Origin: CAYWTS01 sp964461265
GTDB lineage: Bacteria > Bacteroidota > Ignavibacteria > Tepidaquicellales > OLB5
DNA length: 17,500 nt
Reading direction: 5' to 3'
Assembly (NCBI GenBank): GCA_964461265.1
Contig: CAYWTS010000038.1
Location: 1 to 17,500, forward strand
Position 1 is the first letter of the stretch, and each line of letters starts with the position of its first letter. Positions 7,055-14,601 of the stretch are shown in pieces. The notes beneath the pieces are model-generated. The model saw only the letters and a list, made by a program, of their open reading frames with translations. It was not told the origin of the DNA and searched no databases. The position numbers were made by a program, and so were the translations under genes.

Positions 7055-8139
7055 AATACCTGGATGAATATCGTGATTCTGAAACTGCAAAAGGTTTCAC
7101 CGAAGCAATAAAAAAGATTACTTCGAAACCCTGGACAATTATGGAAGTATGCGGCGGACAAACGCATTCAATAGTAAAATACGGTATAGATGAGCTTCTC
7201 CCCTCTCAAATAACCTTAGTCCATGGTCCTGGATGTCCCGTTTGTGTTACACCTGTTGAAATTATCAACAAAGCCATTCAAATAGCTTCCCGTCCTGATG
7301 TAGTTTTTTGTTCTTTCGGCGATATGCTGCGTGTTCCCGGCTCTCAGAGCGATTTATTAAGCATCAAAGCCTCAGGGGGTGATGTGCGTATGGTTTACTC
7401 CCCAATGGATGCACTAAAGATTGCAGTAAATAACCCTGCAAAAGAAATAGTATTCTTTGCTGTTGGTTTTGAAACCACAGCACCTGCAAATGCAATGACA
7501 GTTTTTCAGGCAAAAAAGCTGGGAATGAAAAATTTTTCGATACTTGTATCGCACGTGCTTGTTCCTCCCGCAATGGAAGTTATACTTTCCTCACCCGATA
7601 ACCGCGTACAGGGTTTTCTTGCCGCAGGGCATGTTTGCACAGTAATGGGTTACAATGAATATCCTCCCATAGCAGAAAAATATAAAGTGCCTATTGTTGT
7701 TACAGGTTTTGAACCTGTAGATATACTGCAGGGAATATACATGTGTATTAAACAGCTTGAAGAAGGGAGGTTCGTTGTTGAAAACCAATATACCCGTTCT
7801 GTGCGGGCAGAAGGAAATATTGAAGCACAGAAGCTTATTAATGATGTTTTTAAAGTTGTTCCCAGAAAATGGCGCGGTGTTGGTGAAATTGAACATAGCG
7901 GGCTTGGTTTAAGAGATGAATACAAAGAATACGATGCAGAACTGAAATTTGATGTTGGCTCAATAACAGCTGAAGAAAGTCCGGAGTGCATTGCGGGATT
8001 AGTACTGCGGGGAATTAAAAAGCCTAATGAATGCTCCGCATTCGGAACAAAATGCACTCCTGAAAAACCATTGGGTGCTCCGATGGTTTCAAGCGAGGGC
8101 GCATGTGCAGCGTATTATAAGTATAAAAAAATAAGATGA
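7051..8139 (+). CDS. hypD: Hydrogenase Fe-ligand assembly protein HypD (TTG start)
   Basis: Iron-sulfur scaffold that, with HypC, assembles the Fe(CN)2CO moiety. Key residues are all present: C34 in EVCGGQTHS, C62 and C65 in GPGCPVC, and four C-terminal cysteines C313, C328, C335 and C352. Their spacing of 15, 7 and 17 is identical to the [4Fe-4S] ligands of E. coli HypD (323, 338, 345, 362). The start is a TTG at 7051, chosen because it gives the family N-terminus MKYLDEYRD and overlaps the hypC stop as TTGA, the same coupling geometry as the ATGA overlaps elsewhere in this operon. Length is 362 residues. The 3' end overlaps the hypE start as ATGA (8136-8139). Confidence 0.97.
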   Translation: MKYLDEYRDSETAKGFTEAIKKITSKPWTIMEVCGGQTHSIVKYGIDELLPSQITLVHGPGCPVCVTPVEIINKAIQIASRPDVVFCSFGDMLRVPGSQSDLLSIKASGGDVRMVYSPMDALKIAVNNPAKEIVFFAVGFETTAPANAMTVFQAKKLGMKNFSILVSHVLVPPAMEVILSSPDNRVQGFLAAGHVCTVMGYNEYPPIAEKYKVPIVVTGFEPVDILQGIYMCIKQLEEGRFVVENQYTRSVRAEGNIEAQKLINDVFKVVPRKWRGVGEIEHSGLGLRDEYKEYDAELKFDVGSITAEESPECIAGLVLRGIKKPNECSAFGTKCTPEKPLGAPMVSSEGACAAYYKYKKIR

Positions 8140-9188
8140 AACAAAAACAATTGACACTATCCTGCCCGATACCAATTGAACAATACCCTGTTGTTCTTCT
8201 TGCTCATGGAGGCGGCGGGAAACTAATGAACAGCCTGATAAAAAAAATGTTCATGCCGGAGTTTAGTGAAATTCCGGAAAAAGAAATTCATGATAGTGCC
8301 GTTGTAGACATTCTAGGAAAACAAATTGCCTTCACTACCGATAGCTATGTTGTTCAGCCGCTTTTTTTCCCCGGAGGTGATATAGGTTCGCTCTCGGTTT
8401 ACGGAACGGTAAATGATTTATCTATGAGCGGTGCAAAACCTGTTTATATAAGTACAGGTTTTATTATTGAAGAAGGTTTTCCAATGGAAACTTTGTGGAA
8501 GATAGTTCATTCGATGAAACAAGCAGCTATGAATTGCGGACTTAGAATTGTTACAGGTGATACTAAAGTAGTGGATAAAGGAAAAGGCGACGGGATATTT
8601 ATCAATACTTCAGGTATCGGTTTTATTGAACATAAATTAAAAATTAATCCCGCTTCAATAAGAGAGGGCGACTCTATAATACTCAGCGGTGATATTGGCA
8701 GACATGGTATAGCTATTATGGCAGTAAGAGAGGGATTGGAATTTGAAACACAAATACAAAGTGATTGTGCACCATTGAACGATATTGTACAAAAAATAAT
8801 AGAAAACAATATTGAAATTCATTGTATGAGAGACCTGACACGCGGCGGGCTTTCGAGTGCTTTGGTTGAGTTAGCAGAATCTTCTGAGCTGGGATTCAGT
8901 TTAGATGAAAAATCAATTCCGGTAAAAGAAGATGTTCAGGGAGCATGTGAAATTCTGGGTTTTGACCCGATGTATGTTGCAAACGAAGGGAGGTTTGTAT
9001 TATTCGTTCCCCGTAATCAGTCTGATAAGGTTCTTGATATATTAAAGTCTGATAATAGCACCGAGAACGCATCAAATATCGGGAATGTAAATGGAATGAA
9101 TAAAGGCATAGTTACAATGAAAAGCAAAATAGGTGCTTCCAGGATAGTTGATATGCTGAGCGGAGAGCAGCTACCAAGAATTTGTTAA
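8136..9188 (+). CDS. hypE: Hydrogenase cyanide-forming protein HypE
   Basis: ATP-dependent dehydratase of the PurM/SelD fold. It receives a carbamoyl group from HypF on its C-terminal cysteine and dehydrates it to a thiocyanate, the cyanide donor for HypC-HypD. The essential C-terminal PRIC is present, with the cysteine as last residue (C350). The N-terminal nucleotide-binding loop AHGGGGK spans residues 23-29, and the PurM-type motifs TTDS, TVNDLSMSGAKP and TGDTKVVDKG follow. The start ATG at 8136 overlaps the hypD stop. It is the last gene of the hyp operon. A T-rich stretch follows its stop but no GC-rich hairpin, so I see no clear intrinsic terminator before the transporter operon. Confidence 0.97.
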   Translation: MKQKQLTLSCPIPIEQYPVVLLAHGGGGKLMNSLIKKMFMPEFSEIPEKEIHDSAVVDILGKQIAFTTDSYVVQPLFFPGGDIGSLSVYGTVNDLSMSGAKPVYISTGFIIEEGFPMETLWKIVHSMKQAAMNCGLRIVTGDTKVVDKGKGDGIFINTSGIGFIEHKLKINPASIREGDSIILSGDIGRHGIAIMAVREGLEFETQIQSDCAPLNDIVQKIIENNIEIHCMRDLTRGGLSSALVELAESSELGFSLDEKSIPVKEDVQGACEILGFDPMYVANEGRFVLFVPRNQSDKVLDILKSDNSTENASNIGNVNGMNKGIVTMKSKIGASRIVDMLSGEQLPRIC

Positions 9189-9226
9189 TTTTTATTTTTT
9201 CAGTTTTAATATAAACAGATATTTAA

Positions 9227-9234
9227 GATATTTG
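9227..9234 (+). promoter_or_regulatory. Weak candidate promoter of the peptide-transporter operon
   Basis: GATATTTG in the 101-bp gap after hypE differs by one base from the TAnnTTTG -7 consensus. No -33 TTG lies at the right distance. It is listed because the hyp and transporter genes are unlikely to share a function and this is the only gap between them. AT-rich chance matches are expected, so confidence is low. Confidence 0.22.
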
Positions 9235-9274
9235 TACATAAATACTATATACAATTAAATAACTCAATCTATTC

Positions 9275-9280
9275 AGGAGA
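9275..9280 (+). promoter_or_regulatory. Shine-Dalgarno sequence of the binding-protein gene
   Basis: AGGAGA ends nine bases before the ATG at 9290. It is one of only two good Shine-Dalgarno sequences in the window (the other is GAGG before 13468), so the abundant binding protein seems to have an enhanced initiation site. Confidence 0.6.
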
Positions 9281-9289
9281 TTATAAAAA

Positions 9290-11245
9290 ATGAAAGTTAA
9301 ATATTTTATCGGTTTAATAGCTATTATATTAATTACACAGCTATTCATAGGGTGCGGTAGTAACGATAAACCGAAAGGTAAAATTGATACTAAACCGATA
9401 TCCATTAAAAAATTTGATACACCCCCCGGAGCTGACCCGACTGTTCCAGCCGAACAGGGCGGTGAAGGATTTAAAGGCGGAGAAGGCTGGTCAACAAATG
9501 ATAAATATAATTACCTTGGTGACCCTAAAGCTGTAAAAGGCGGAATGATAACTTGGTCTATACCTGACTTCCCCCCTTCACTTCGTGCTTACGGTAAAGA
9601 TGAAAATTCATATTATACAAGAATGATGCAGCGGCTTGTCTATGAATCATTATTAGACAGTGATCCGGTGAACGAAGACTACACACCTCGTCTTGCAACA
9701 CACTGGTATATTTCTCCCGATAAGAGAACATACAAGTTCAGAATAAATCCGAATGCCCGCTGGGCAGATGGCAAACCGGTGGTTGCCGAGGATGTTTTAG
9801 CAACCTGGAAACTGATGACAGATCCGACAAATCTCGCCGGTACATCACAAATATGGCTCGAAAGCCTGGAAGCCCCGGTTGCAGAGAGTAAATATATAGT
9901 GAGCTTCAAAGCCAAGAAAGACGGCTGGATATATTTTAATATGGCGGGAGGTTTCAAAATATTACCCGCTCATATTATCGGCAACATAACAGGGAAGGAA
10001 TATCTTGAAAAATATAATTACGATGTTGTTCCCGGCTCAGGTCCTTACTATGTTCAAAAAGAAGACGTGGATAAAGGACGTTCAATCACCTTAAGAAGAA
10101 GAAGTGACTATTGGGGAGAGAAAGAAAGATTTGCAATTGGACTTAATAATTTTGACATTATTAAAACCGATGTTGTACAGGACGAAACCCTTATGCTTGA
10201 AAAATTTAAAAAGGGTGAAACTGATGTTTACCAGTTTAACAGGGCTCAGTGGTGGATTGAGAAATCGGATTTTGATGATGTTAAAAGAGGTGTGGTACAG
10301 AAAAGGAAGATTTTCAACCAGAATCCCGCAGGTCTTTCGGGGTTAGCATTAAATATGCGGAAACCTCCATTCGATGATATCAGAATCAGAAGAGCATTCC
10401 AGCTTTTATATGACAGGCAAAAGTTCAATGAAAAATTATTCTTTAATGAATATAAACCTACTAATTCCGCTTTTCCGGCAACACCTTATGCAAATCCGAA
10501 TAATCCCGTGGTAGGATTCAATCTTGACGAAGCGATTAAGCTGCTTGAGGAAGCCGGCTATACACAAAAGAATTCCGAGGGTTACCGGATGAAAGACGGT
10601 AAAGTATTAGAGCTGGAACTGCCTTTTACCCAGCCCTCACAGGAAAGATTTCTCACTATATACCAGGAAGACCTGAAAAAAGCAGGTGTTAAATTAAACC
10701 TGAAACAGGTTGACGGAACTACTAACTTTAAAATCGGCAATGAACGGAATTTTACGATGATAATGGCTGCATGGGCCGGACAGAATCCGCCATCGCTTGA
10801 TTTCAACATTATTTCAAGAACTGCAGATGATCCAAATTCAACTAATTGGACAGGTTTCAAAAGCAAAGAAGTAGATAATCTTGCAGAGAAATACAATCTT
10901 GAATATGATAAGAAAGCCAGAGTAAAATATGTAAGGGCAATCGACAGTATTTTTGTTGCCACACAGCCTTATGTATTTGGTTGGTATGCCGATTATATCA
11001 GACTTGCATGGCATAACAAATTCGGAATGCCTGAATGGATTGTATGCAGGTTTGATGATTATTATTCCAGTGCAGAAGTTCCTATTTTCCAGATGTGGTG
11101 GCTTGACCCGAAAAAATATGACGAATACCTTGCAGCTGTTAACGATAAAAGCAAAAAGATGGAAACCGGCGAAGTTTTAAATAAATTCTGGCTCGATGTT
11201 GCAGAACGCGAAAATAAAGGCGAAACTATTATTTTGAATAAATAA
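9290..11245 (+). CDS. Peptide ABC transporter substrate-binding lipoprotein (YejA-like, SBP family 5)
   Basis: Extracytoplasmic receptor that captures peptides for the permease encoded downstream. The N-terminus is a lipoprotein signal: a short KVK charged region, a hydrophobic core and a cleavage site ending FIGC, making C22 the lipidated residue. A flexible Gly/Glu/Pro-rich linker follows. The mature part has family 5 features: TPRLATHWYISPDKRTYKF, ARWADGKPVVAEDV, GSGPYYV and IRRAFQLLYDRQ. Phrases such as FDIIKTDVVQDETLMLEKF and the C-terminal LAWHNKFGMPEW plus WWLDPKKYD resemble E. coli YejA, so peptide binding by a YejA-type receptor is favoured over OppA or DppA. At 651 residues it is somewhat longer than YejA. 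It starts at an ATG behind a good AGGAGA sequence. A GTGCC palindrome follows it, which could stabilise its mRNA relative to the permease genes. Confidence 0.9.
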   Translation: MKVKYFIGLIAIILITQLFIGCGSNDKPKGKIDTKPISIKKFDTPPGADPTVPAEQGGEGFKGGEGWSTNDKYNYLGDPKAVKGGMITWSIPDFPPSLRAYGKDENSYYTRMMQRLVYESLLDSDPVNEDYTPRLATHWYISPDKRTYKFRINPNARWADGKPVVAEDVLATWKLMTDPTNLAGTSQIWLESLEAPVAESKYIVSFKAKKDGWIYFNMAGGFKILPAHIIGNITGKEYLEKYNYDVVPGSGPYYVQKEDVDKGRSITLRRRSDYWGEKERFAIGLNNFDIIKTDVVQDETLMLEKFKKGETDVYQFNRAQWWIEKSDFDDVKRGVVQKRKIFNQNPAGLSGLALNMRKPPFDDIRIRRAFQLLYDRQKFNEKLFFNEYKPTNSAFPATPYANPNNPVVGFNLDEAIKLLEEAGYTQKNSEGYRMKDGKVLELELPFTQPSQERFLTIYQEDLKKAGVKLNLKQVDGTTNFKIGNERNFTMIMAAWAGQNPPSLDFNIISRTADDPNSTNWTGFKSKEVDNLAEKYNLEYDKKARVKYVRAIDSIFVATQPYVFGWYADYIRLAWHNKFGMPEWIVCRFDDYYSSAEVPIFQMWWLDPKKYDEYLAAVNDKSKKMETGEVLNKFWLDVAERENKGETIILNK

Positions 11246-11254
11246 AGACTTTTT

Positions 11255-11295
11255 ACTTGTGCCTCGATTTATTCATAACAGGCCGCGGCACGAGT
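11255..11295. repeat. GTGCC-arm inverted repeat, copy 2
   Basis: Inverted repeat in the 70-bp gap between the binding-lipoprotein gene and the first permease gene. The arms are ACTTGTGCCTCG (11255-11266) and CGCGGCACGAGT (11284-11295), with a 17-base loop. It belongs to the same family as the copies at 6741 and 14540. Its position after a highly expressed binding-protein gene recalls the REP element between malE and malF in E. coli, which stabilises the upstream mRNA. That parallel is inference. Confidence 0.75.
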
Positions 11296-11315
11296 TTGTA
11301 AAATAAAATTTTAAT

Positions 11316-12347
11316 ATGACCGCATATTTTATCCGCAGAATATTATTAATAATTCCTACATTTCTGGGAATAACGCTGATTACATTTACTATCTTACAGT
11401 TCGTACCCGGCGGGCCGCTCGAGCTTCAATTGATGAAAATCAGGTATGGAAGCGGCAGAGGTCCGGGAGAATCTGGGGATGTCACCGGTACTACTCAAAA
11501 CATACCACAGACTGCAATAGATGAACTAAAGAAATTTTATGGTTTCGATAAACCCGTTTATGTTCAATACATCAACTGGGTAGGTAATCTGTTGAGACTT
11601 AACCTTGGCAGGAGTTATGTTTACCAGGAACCGGTACTGGATACAATTGTAAGCCGTTTCCCTGTCTCAATATACTTTGGTTTAATAGGATTTACGTTAA
11701 CTTATCTTGTTTGTGTCCCTCTGGGTGTATATAAAGCTGTCAACAACGGTTCTAAATTCGATATTATTTCCTCCGCAATTGTATTTATCGGGTATTCTAT
11801 ACCCGGTTTTGCCTTTGGTGCTATGATGCTCGTCTTGTTCGGCGGAGGCAGTTTCTGGGATGTATTTCCGCTGGGCGGTTTCCGCTCACCCGACTGGGAA
11901 TCTATGTCATTCTGGGGAAAAATCTGGGACCAGATCCATCATACCATACTTCCGGTTATGAGCTATATGCTCGGTCATTTTGCTACTCTAACTATTTTAA
12001 CAAAAAATACCGTTATTGAAAGTTTAAGCCAGGATTATATAAGAACAGCATATTCAAAAGGGCTTTCTGAAAAAAGAGTGATATTCGGACATGCATTGAG
12101 AAATTCGCTTATCCCGATATGCACCGGCTTAGGACATTTCCTGTCACTCATACTGGCAGGCAGTGTGCTGATTGAAAGAGTATTCAACATTAACGGTATG
12201 GGTTTACTGGGATTCGAATCGATAGTTCAGAGAGATTATCCCGTGACAATGGGAATACTGGTTATTTCTTCTCTGCTTTTAATGATTGGAAATATAATTT
12301 CAGATGTGCTTTATGCTTTGGTAGATCCGCGTATAAGATTTAAATAA
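11316..12347 (+). CDS. Peptide ABC transporter permease (YejB-like)
   Basis: First of two inner-membrane permeases forming the peptide channel. It begins with the typical FIRRILLIIPTFLGITLITF first membrane segment, then the FVPGGPLE motif. A soluble loop of about 70 residues contains GFDKPVYVQYINW, and the remaining membrane segments follow. The EAA loop that contacts the ATPases is near residues 232-267 (SQDYIRTAYSKGLSEKRV). The C-terminal NINGMGLLGFES, VQRDYP and LVDPRIRF closely resemble E. coli YejB, more so than OppB or DppB. Length is 343 residues. The ATG at 11316 lacks a Shine-Dalgarno sequence and lies just after a palindromic repeat. The next gene begins 9 bp downstream. Confidence 0.92.
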   Translation: MTAYFIRRILLIIPTFLGITLITFTILQFVPGGPLELQLMKIRYGSGRGPGESGDVTGTTQNIPQTAIDELKKFYGFDKPVYVQYINWVGNLLRLNLGRSYVYQEPVLDTIVSRFPVSIYFGLIGFTLTYLVCVPLGVYKAVNNGSKFDIISSAIVFIGYSIPGFAFGAMMLVLFGGGSFWDVFPLGGFRSPDWESMSFWGKIWDQIHHTILPVMSYMLGHFATLTILTKNTVIESLSQDYIRTAYSKGLSEKRVIFGHALRNSLIPICTGLGHFLSLILAGSVLIERVFNINGMGLLGFESIVQRDYPVTMGILVISSLLLMIGNIISDVLYALVDPRIRFK

Positions 12348-12356
12348 ATATTCATA

Positions 12357-13463
12357 ATGGAAAACGACAGGAACAAAAATAATAATTCAGAAAAATCAAA
12401 AGATAAAAAAGTTTCAGCTTCGATTTTTAAAAAGAGATGGAGGAAATTTAAAACCTTAAAACGGGGATACTATTCATTTATCATTATCCTGATTTGTTAC
12501 TTTATTTCATTTATCCTGCCGTTATTTGTAGGACGGGATGCACTTATTGTAAGATATAACGGAAGTTTTTATTTCCCCATTTTTAAAACTTACCTGGGTG
12601 AATTCTTTAAACAAACAGATAAGGATAATAAACCGCTGCAGGGTGAAGCCAATTACAGGATGTTAAAAGACCAGTTCAGTAACGATAACAGCAGTAACTG
12701 GGTGTTAATGCCGTTTTATCCCTACGGACCAAACGAAAATCTTCTTGACGAGTTGAAGGGTGAAACCACACAACCTCCGTCATGGAAACACTGGGCAGGA
12801 ACCGATGACCGCGGAAGAGATGTATTTGCACGTCTTGTTTATGGTTTTAATATTGGTTTGTCGTTTGCCCTGATAGTTGTTTTCTTTGCTTATTCAATAG
12901 GTATTACTATTGGGTCAATTTTCGGGTTTTTCGGAGGTAAAATAGATATTCTGGGTGTAAGACTTGTTGAAATCTGGAGTACACTTCCGTTTCTTTATGT
13001 AATTATTATTATAAGTTCTATAGTGCAACCTAATTTTTTTCTGCTAATAATAATACTCAGCATGTTTACATGGATATCTATGACCTATTACATACGCGGT
13101 GAAACTTACAGGGAAAAAGCCAGGGATTATGTTTCAGCAGCATATTCGATGGGTGCTAAGAACAGAACAATAATATTTAAACACATACTTCCCAACTCTT
13201 TAACACCTGTAATTTCCTATGCTCCGTTTGCAATAGTTGCCAATATATTCTCTCTTGTTGCTTTAGATTACCTTGGATTTGGATTACCGCCGCCAACCCC
13301 AAGCTGGGGACAGCTTATGCAGCAGGGACTGGCAAACATAGAGAAATGGTGGCTGATCTTAACACCGCTTTCGGCAATGTTTTGCACGCTGCTTTTAATT
13401 ACATTTATTGGCGAGGCAATCCGTGAAGCATTTGACCCGAAAGTTTATTCGAGATTGAGGTAA
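12357..13463 (+). CDS. Peptide ABC transporter permease (YejE-like)
   Basis: Second inner-membrane permease, partner of the upstream YejB-like protein. A lysine- and asparagine-rich cytoplasmic tail of about 35 residues leads into the first membrane segment, then a large extracytoplasmic loop (about residues 58-155) with ALIVRYNGSFYFP. E. coli YejE has nearly the same phrase. GTDDRGRDVFARLVYG follows, then five further hydrophobic segments. The EAA loop includes DYVSAAYSMGAKNRTIIFKH, and the C-terminus has ALDYLGFGLPPPTPSWG and IGEAIREAFDPK. SSIVQPNFF is another phrase shared with YejE. Length is 368 residues. A GAGG sequence near the end of this gene serves the next one, which begins after a four-base gap. 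Confidence 0.92.
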   Translation: MENDRNKNNNSEKSKDKKVSASIFKKRWRKFKTLKRGYYSFIIILICYFISFILPLFVGRDALIVRYNGSFYFPIFKTYLGEFFKQTDKDNKPLQGEANYRMLKDQFSNDNSSNWVLMPFYPYGPNENLLDELKGETTQPPSWKHWAGTDDRGRDVFARLVYGFNIGLSFALIVVFFAYSIGITIGSIFGFFGGKIDILGVRLVEIWSTLPFLYVIIIISSIVQPNFFLLIIILSMFTWISMTYYIRGETYREKARDYVSAAYSMGAKNRTIIFKHILPNSLTPVISYAPFAIVANIFSLVALDYLGFGLPPPTPSWGQLMQQGLANIEKWWLILTPLSAMFCTLLLITFIGEAIREAFDPKVYSRLR

Positions 13464-13467
13464 TAAA

Positions 13468-14526
13468 ATGGAAAAATTAGTTGAAATAAAAAACCTGAGT
13501 ACATACTTTTTTGTTGAAGCCACCGATAAACAGCTGCTTGAAGGTGAACAATATAAAACCGATAGAATAACCAAAAAATTTTACGATGAAGATAAGAAGT
13601 TAAAAGATAAGGTTCCGGCAAAAGCGGTCGATGACGTAAGCTTCGATATTTATAAAGGCGAGGTGCTGGGTATTGTCGGTGAATCGGGCTCGGGGAAATC
13701 GGTAACTGCTTATTCCATAACACGCCTTATACCTGACCCGCCGGGTAAAATTGTTTCGGGTGAAGTACTGTTCAAAGGTGTTGATATGTTGAAACTCACT
13801 TACGAAGAAATGCATAAATACAGGGGGAATGAAATTGCAATGATATTCCAGGAACCGATGACATCATTAAATCCCGTAATGAAAATAGGTGACCAGGTAA
13901 TGGAAGTTATTTTAAGACATGAAAATATTTCTAAAGAAGAAGCAGAGAAAAAAGCAGTTGAAATGCTTGATGCTGTCGGCATACCGGACGCTGAAAAAAG
14001 GATTAAAGAATACCCGCACCAGTTTTCGGGAGGAATGAGGCAAAGGGTTATGATAGCTATGGCACTTGCATGCAATCCTTCACTTTTAATTGCAGATGAG
14101 CCAACAACTGCACTTGACGTAACTATACAGGCACAGATTCTTGACCTCATGCTTAAATTAAAGAGCCAGCATAAAGATGCCGCTATTGTTTTGATAACGC
14201 ATAATCTTGGTGTAGTAGCTGAAATCTGTGACAGGGTAATTGTAATGTACGGCGGAAAAATACAGGAAGTGGGGGATGTTTTCAGTATCTTCCAGAAACC
14301 AAAACATCCCTATACTAAAGGGCTTCTTTCCTCATTGCCTGACCCTTATAAAGAAGCACACCGTGTGCTGCAGGCAATTCCCGGTATAATACCTCATATA
14401 CTCGAATTACCCAAAGGATGCAAATTCTGTACAAGATGTACAGAAGTAATGGATAAATGCTGGACAGAAGAACCGGAGTTAAAAGAAATTGAAAAAAACA
14501 GGTGGGTTAGATGCCATTTGTTTTAA
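13468..14526 (+). CDS. Peptide ABC transporter ATP-binding protein, OppD type
   Basis: One of the two nucleotide-binding subunits that power peptide uptake. Walker A GESGSGKS is at 71-78, the Q-loop at IFQEP, the signature FSGGMRQR at 186-193, and Walker B LLIADEP at 206-212, followed by the H-loop in LITHNLG. The C-terminal oligopeptide-transporter domain has five cysteines (C318, C321, C324, C331, C349); related DppD/OppD proteins bind a [4Fe-4S] cluster there. An oddity is a lysine- and acid-rich stretch of roughly 30 extra residues (about 18-50) between the first beta strand and the usual KAVDDVSFDI, placing Walker A about 25-30 residues later than normal. The ATG at 13468 has a GAGG sequence seven bases upstream, inside the 3' end of the permease gene. 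A palindrome follows the stop. Confidence 0.93.
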   Translation: MEKLVEIKNLSTYFFVEATDKQLLEGEQYKTDRITKKFYDEDKKLKDKVPAKAVDDVSFDIYKGEVLGIVGESGSGKSVTAYSITRLIPDPPGKIVSGEVLFKGVDMLKLTYEEMHKYRGNEIAMIFQEPMTSLNPVMKIGDQVMEVILRHENISKEEAEKKAVEMLDAVGIPDAEKRIKEYPHQFSGGMRQRVMIAMALACNPSLLIADEPTTALDVTIQAQILDLMLKLKSQHKDAAIVLITHNLGVVAEICDRVIVMYGGKIQEVGDVFSIFQKPKHPYTKGLLSSLPDPYKEAHRVLQAIPGIIPHILELPKGCKFCTRCTEVMDKCWTEEPELKEIEKNRWVRCHLF

Positions 14527-14539
14527 TAACAAAATGATA

Positions 14540-14583
14540 ACTCGTGCCACGACTAATATTACATAAACAATCGAGGCACGAGT
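14540..14583. repeat. GTGCC-arm inverted repeat, copy 3
   Basis: The best-preserved copy of the family, between the OppD-type and OppF-type ATPase genes. The arms are ACTCGTGCCACGA (14540-14552) and TCGAGGCACGAGT (14571-14583), matching at 12 of 13 positions with an 18-base AT-rich loop. It is followed by AATTTTTATG, a short T-run, so weak terminator activity cannot be excluded. Two relatives elsewhere in the window, neither followed by a T-run, favour a dispersed palindromic repeat. Confidence 0.8.
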
Positions 14584-14601
14584 AATTTTTATGCACAAAT
14601 A

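Noticed and set aside
6741..14583. CRISPR array made of the GTGCC repeats
   Set aside because: There are only three copies thousands of bases apart, separated by genes, with no regular spacers and no cas genes.
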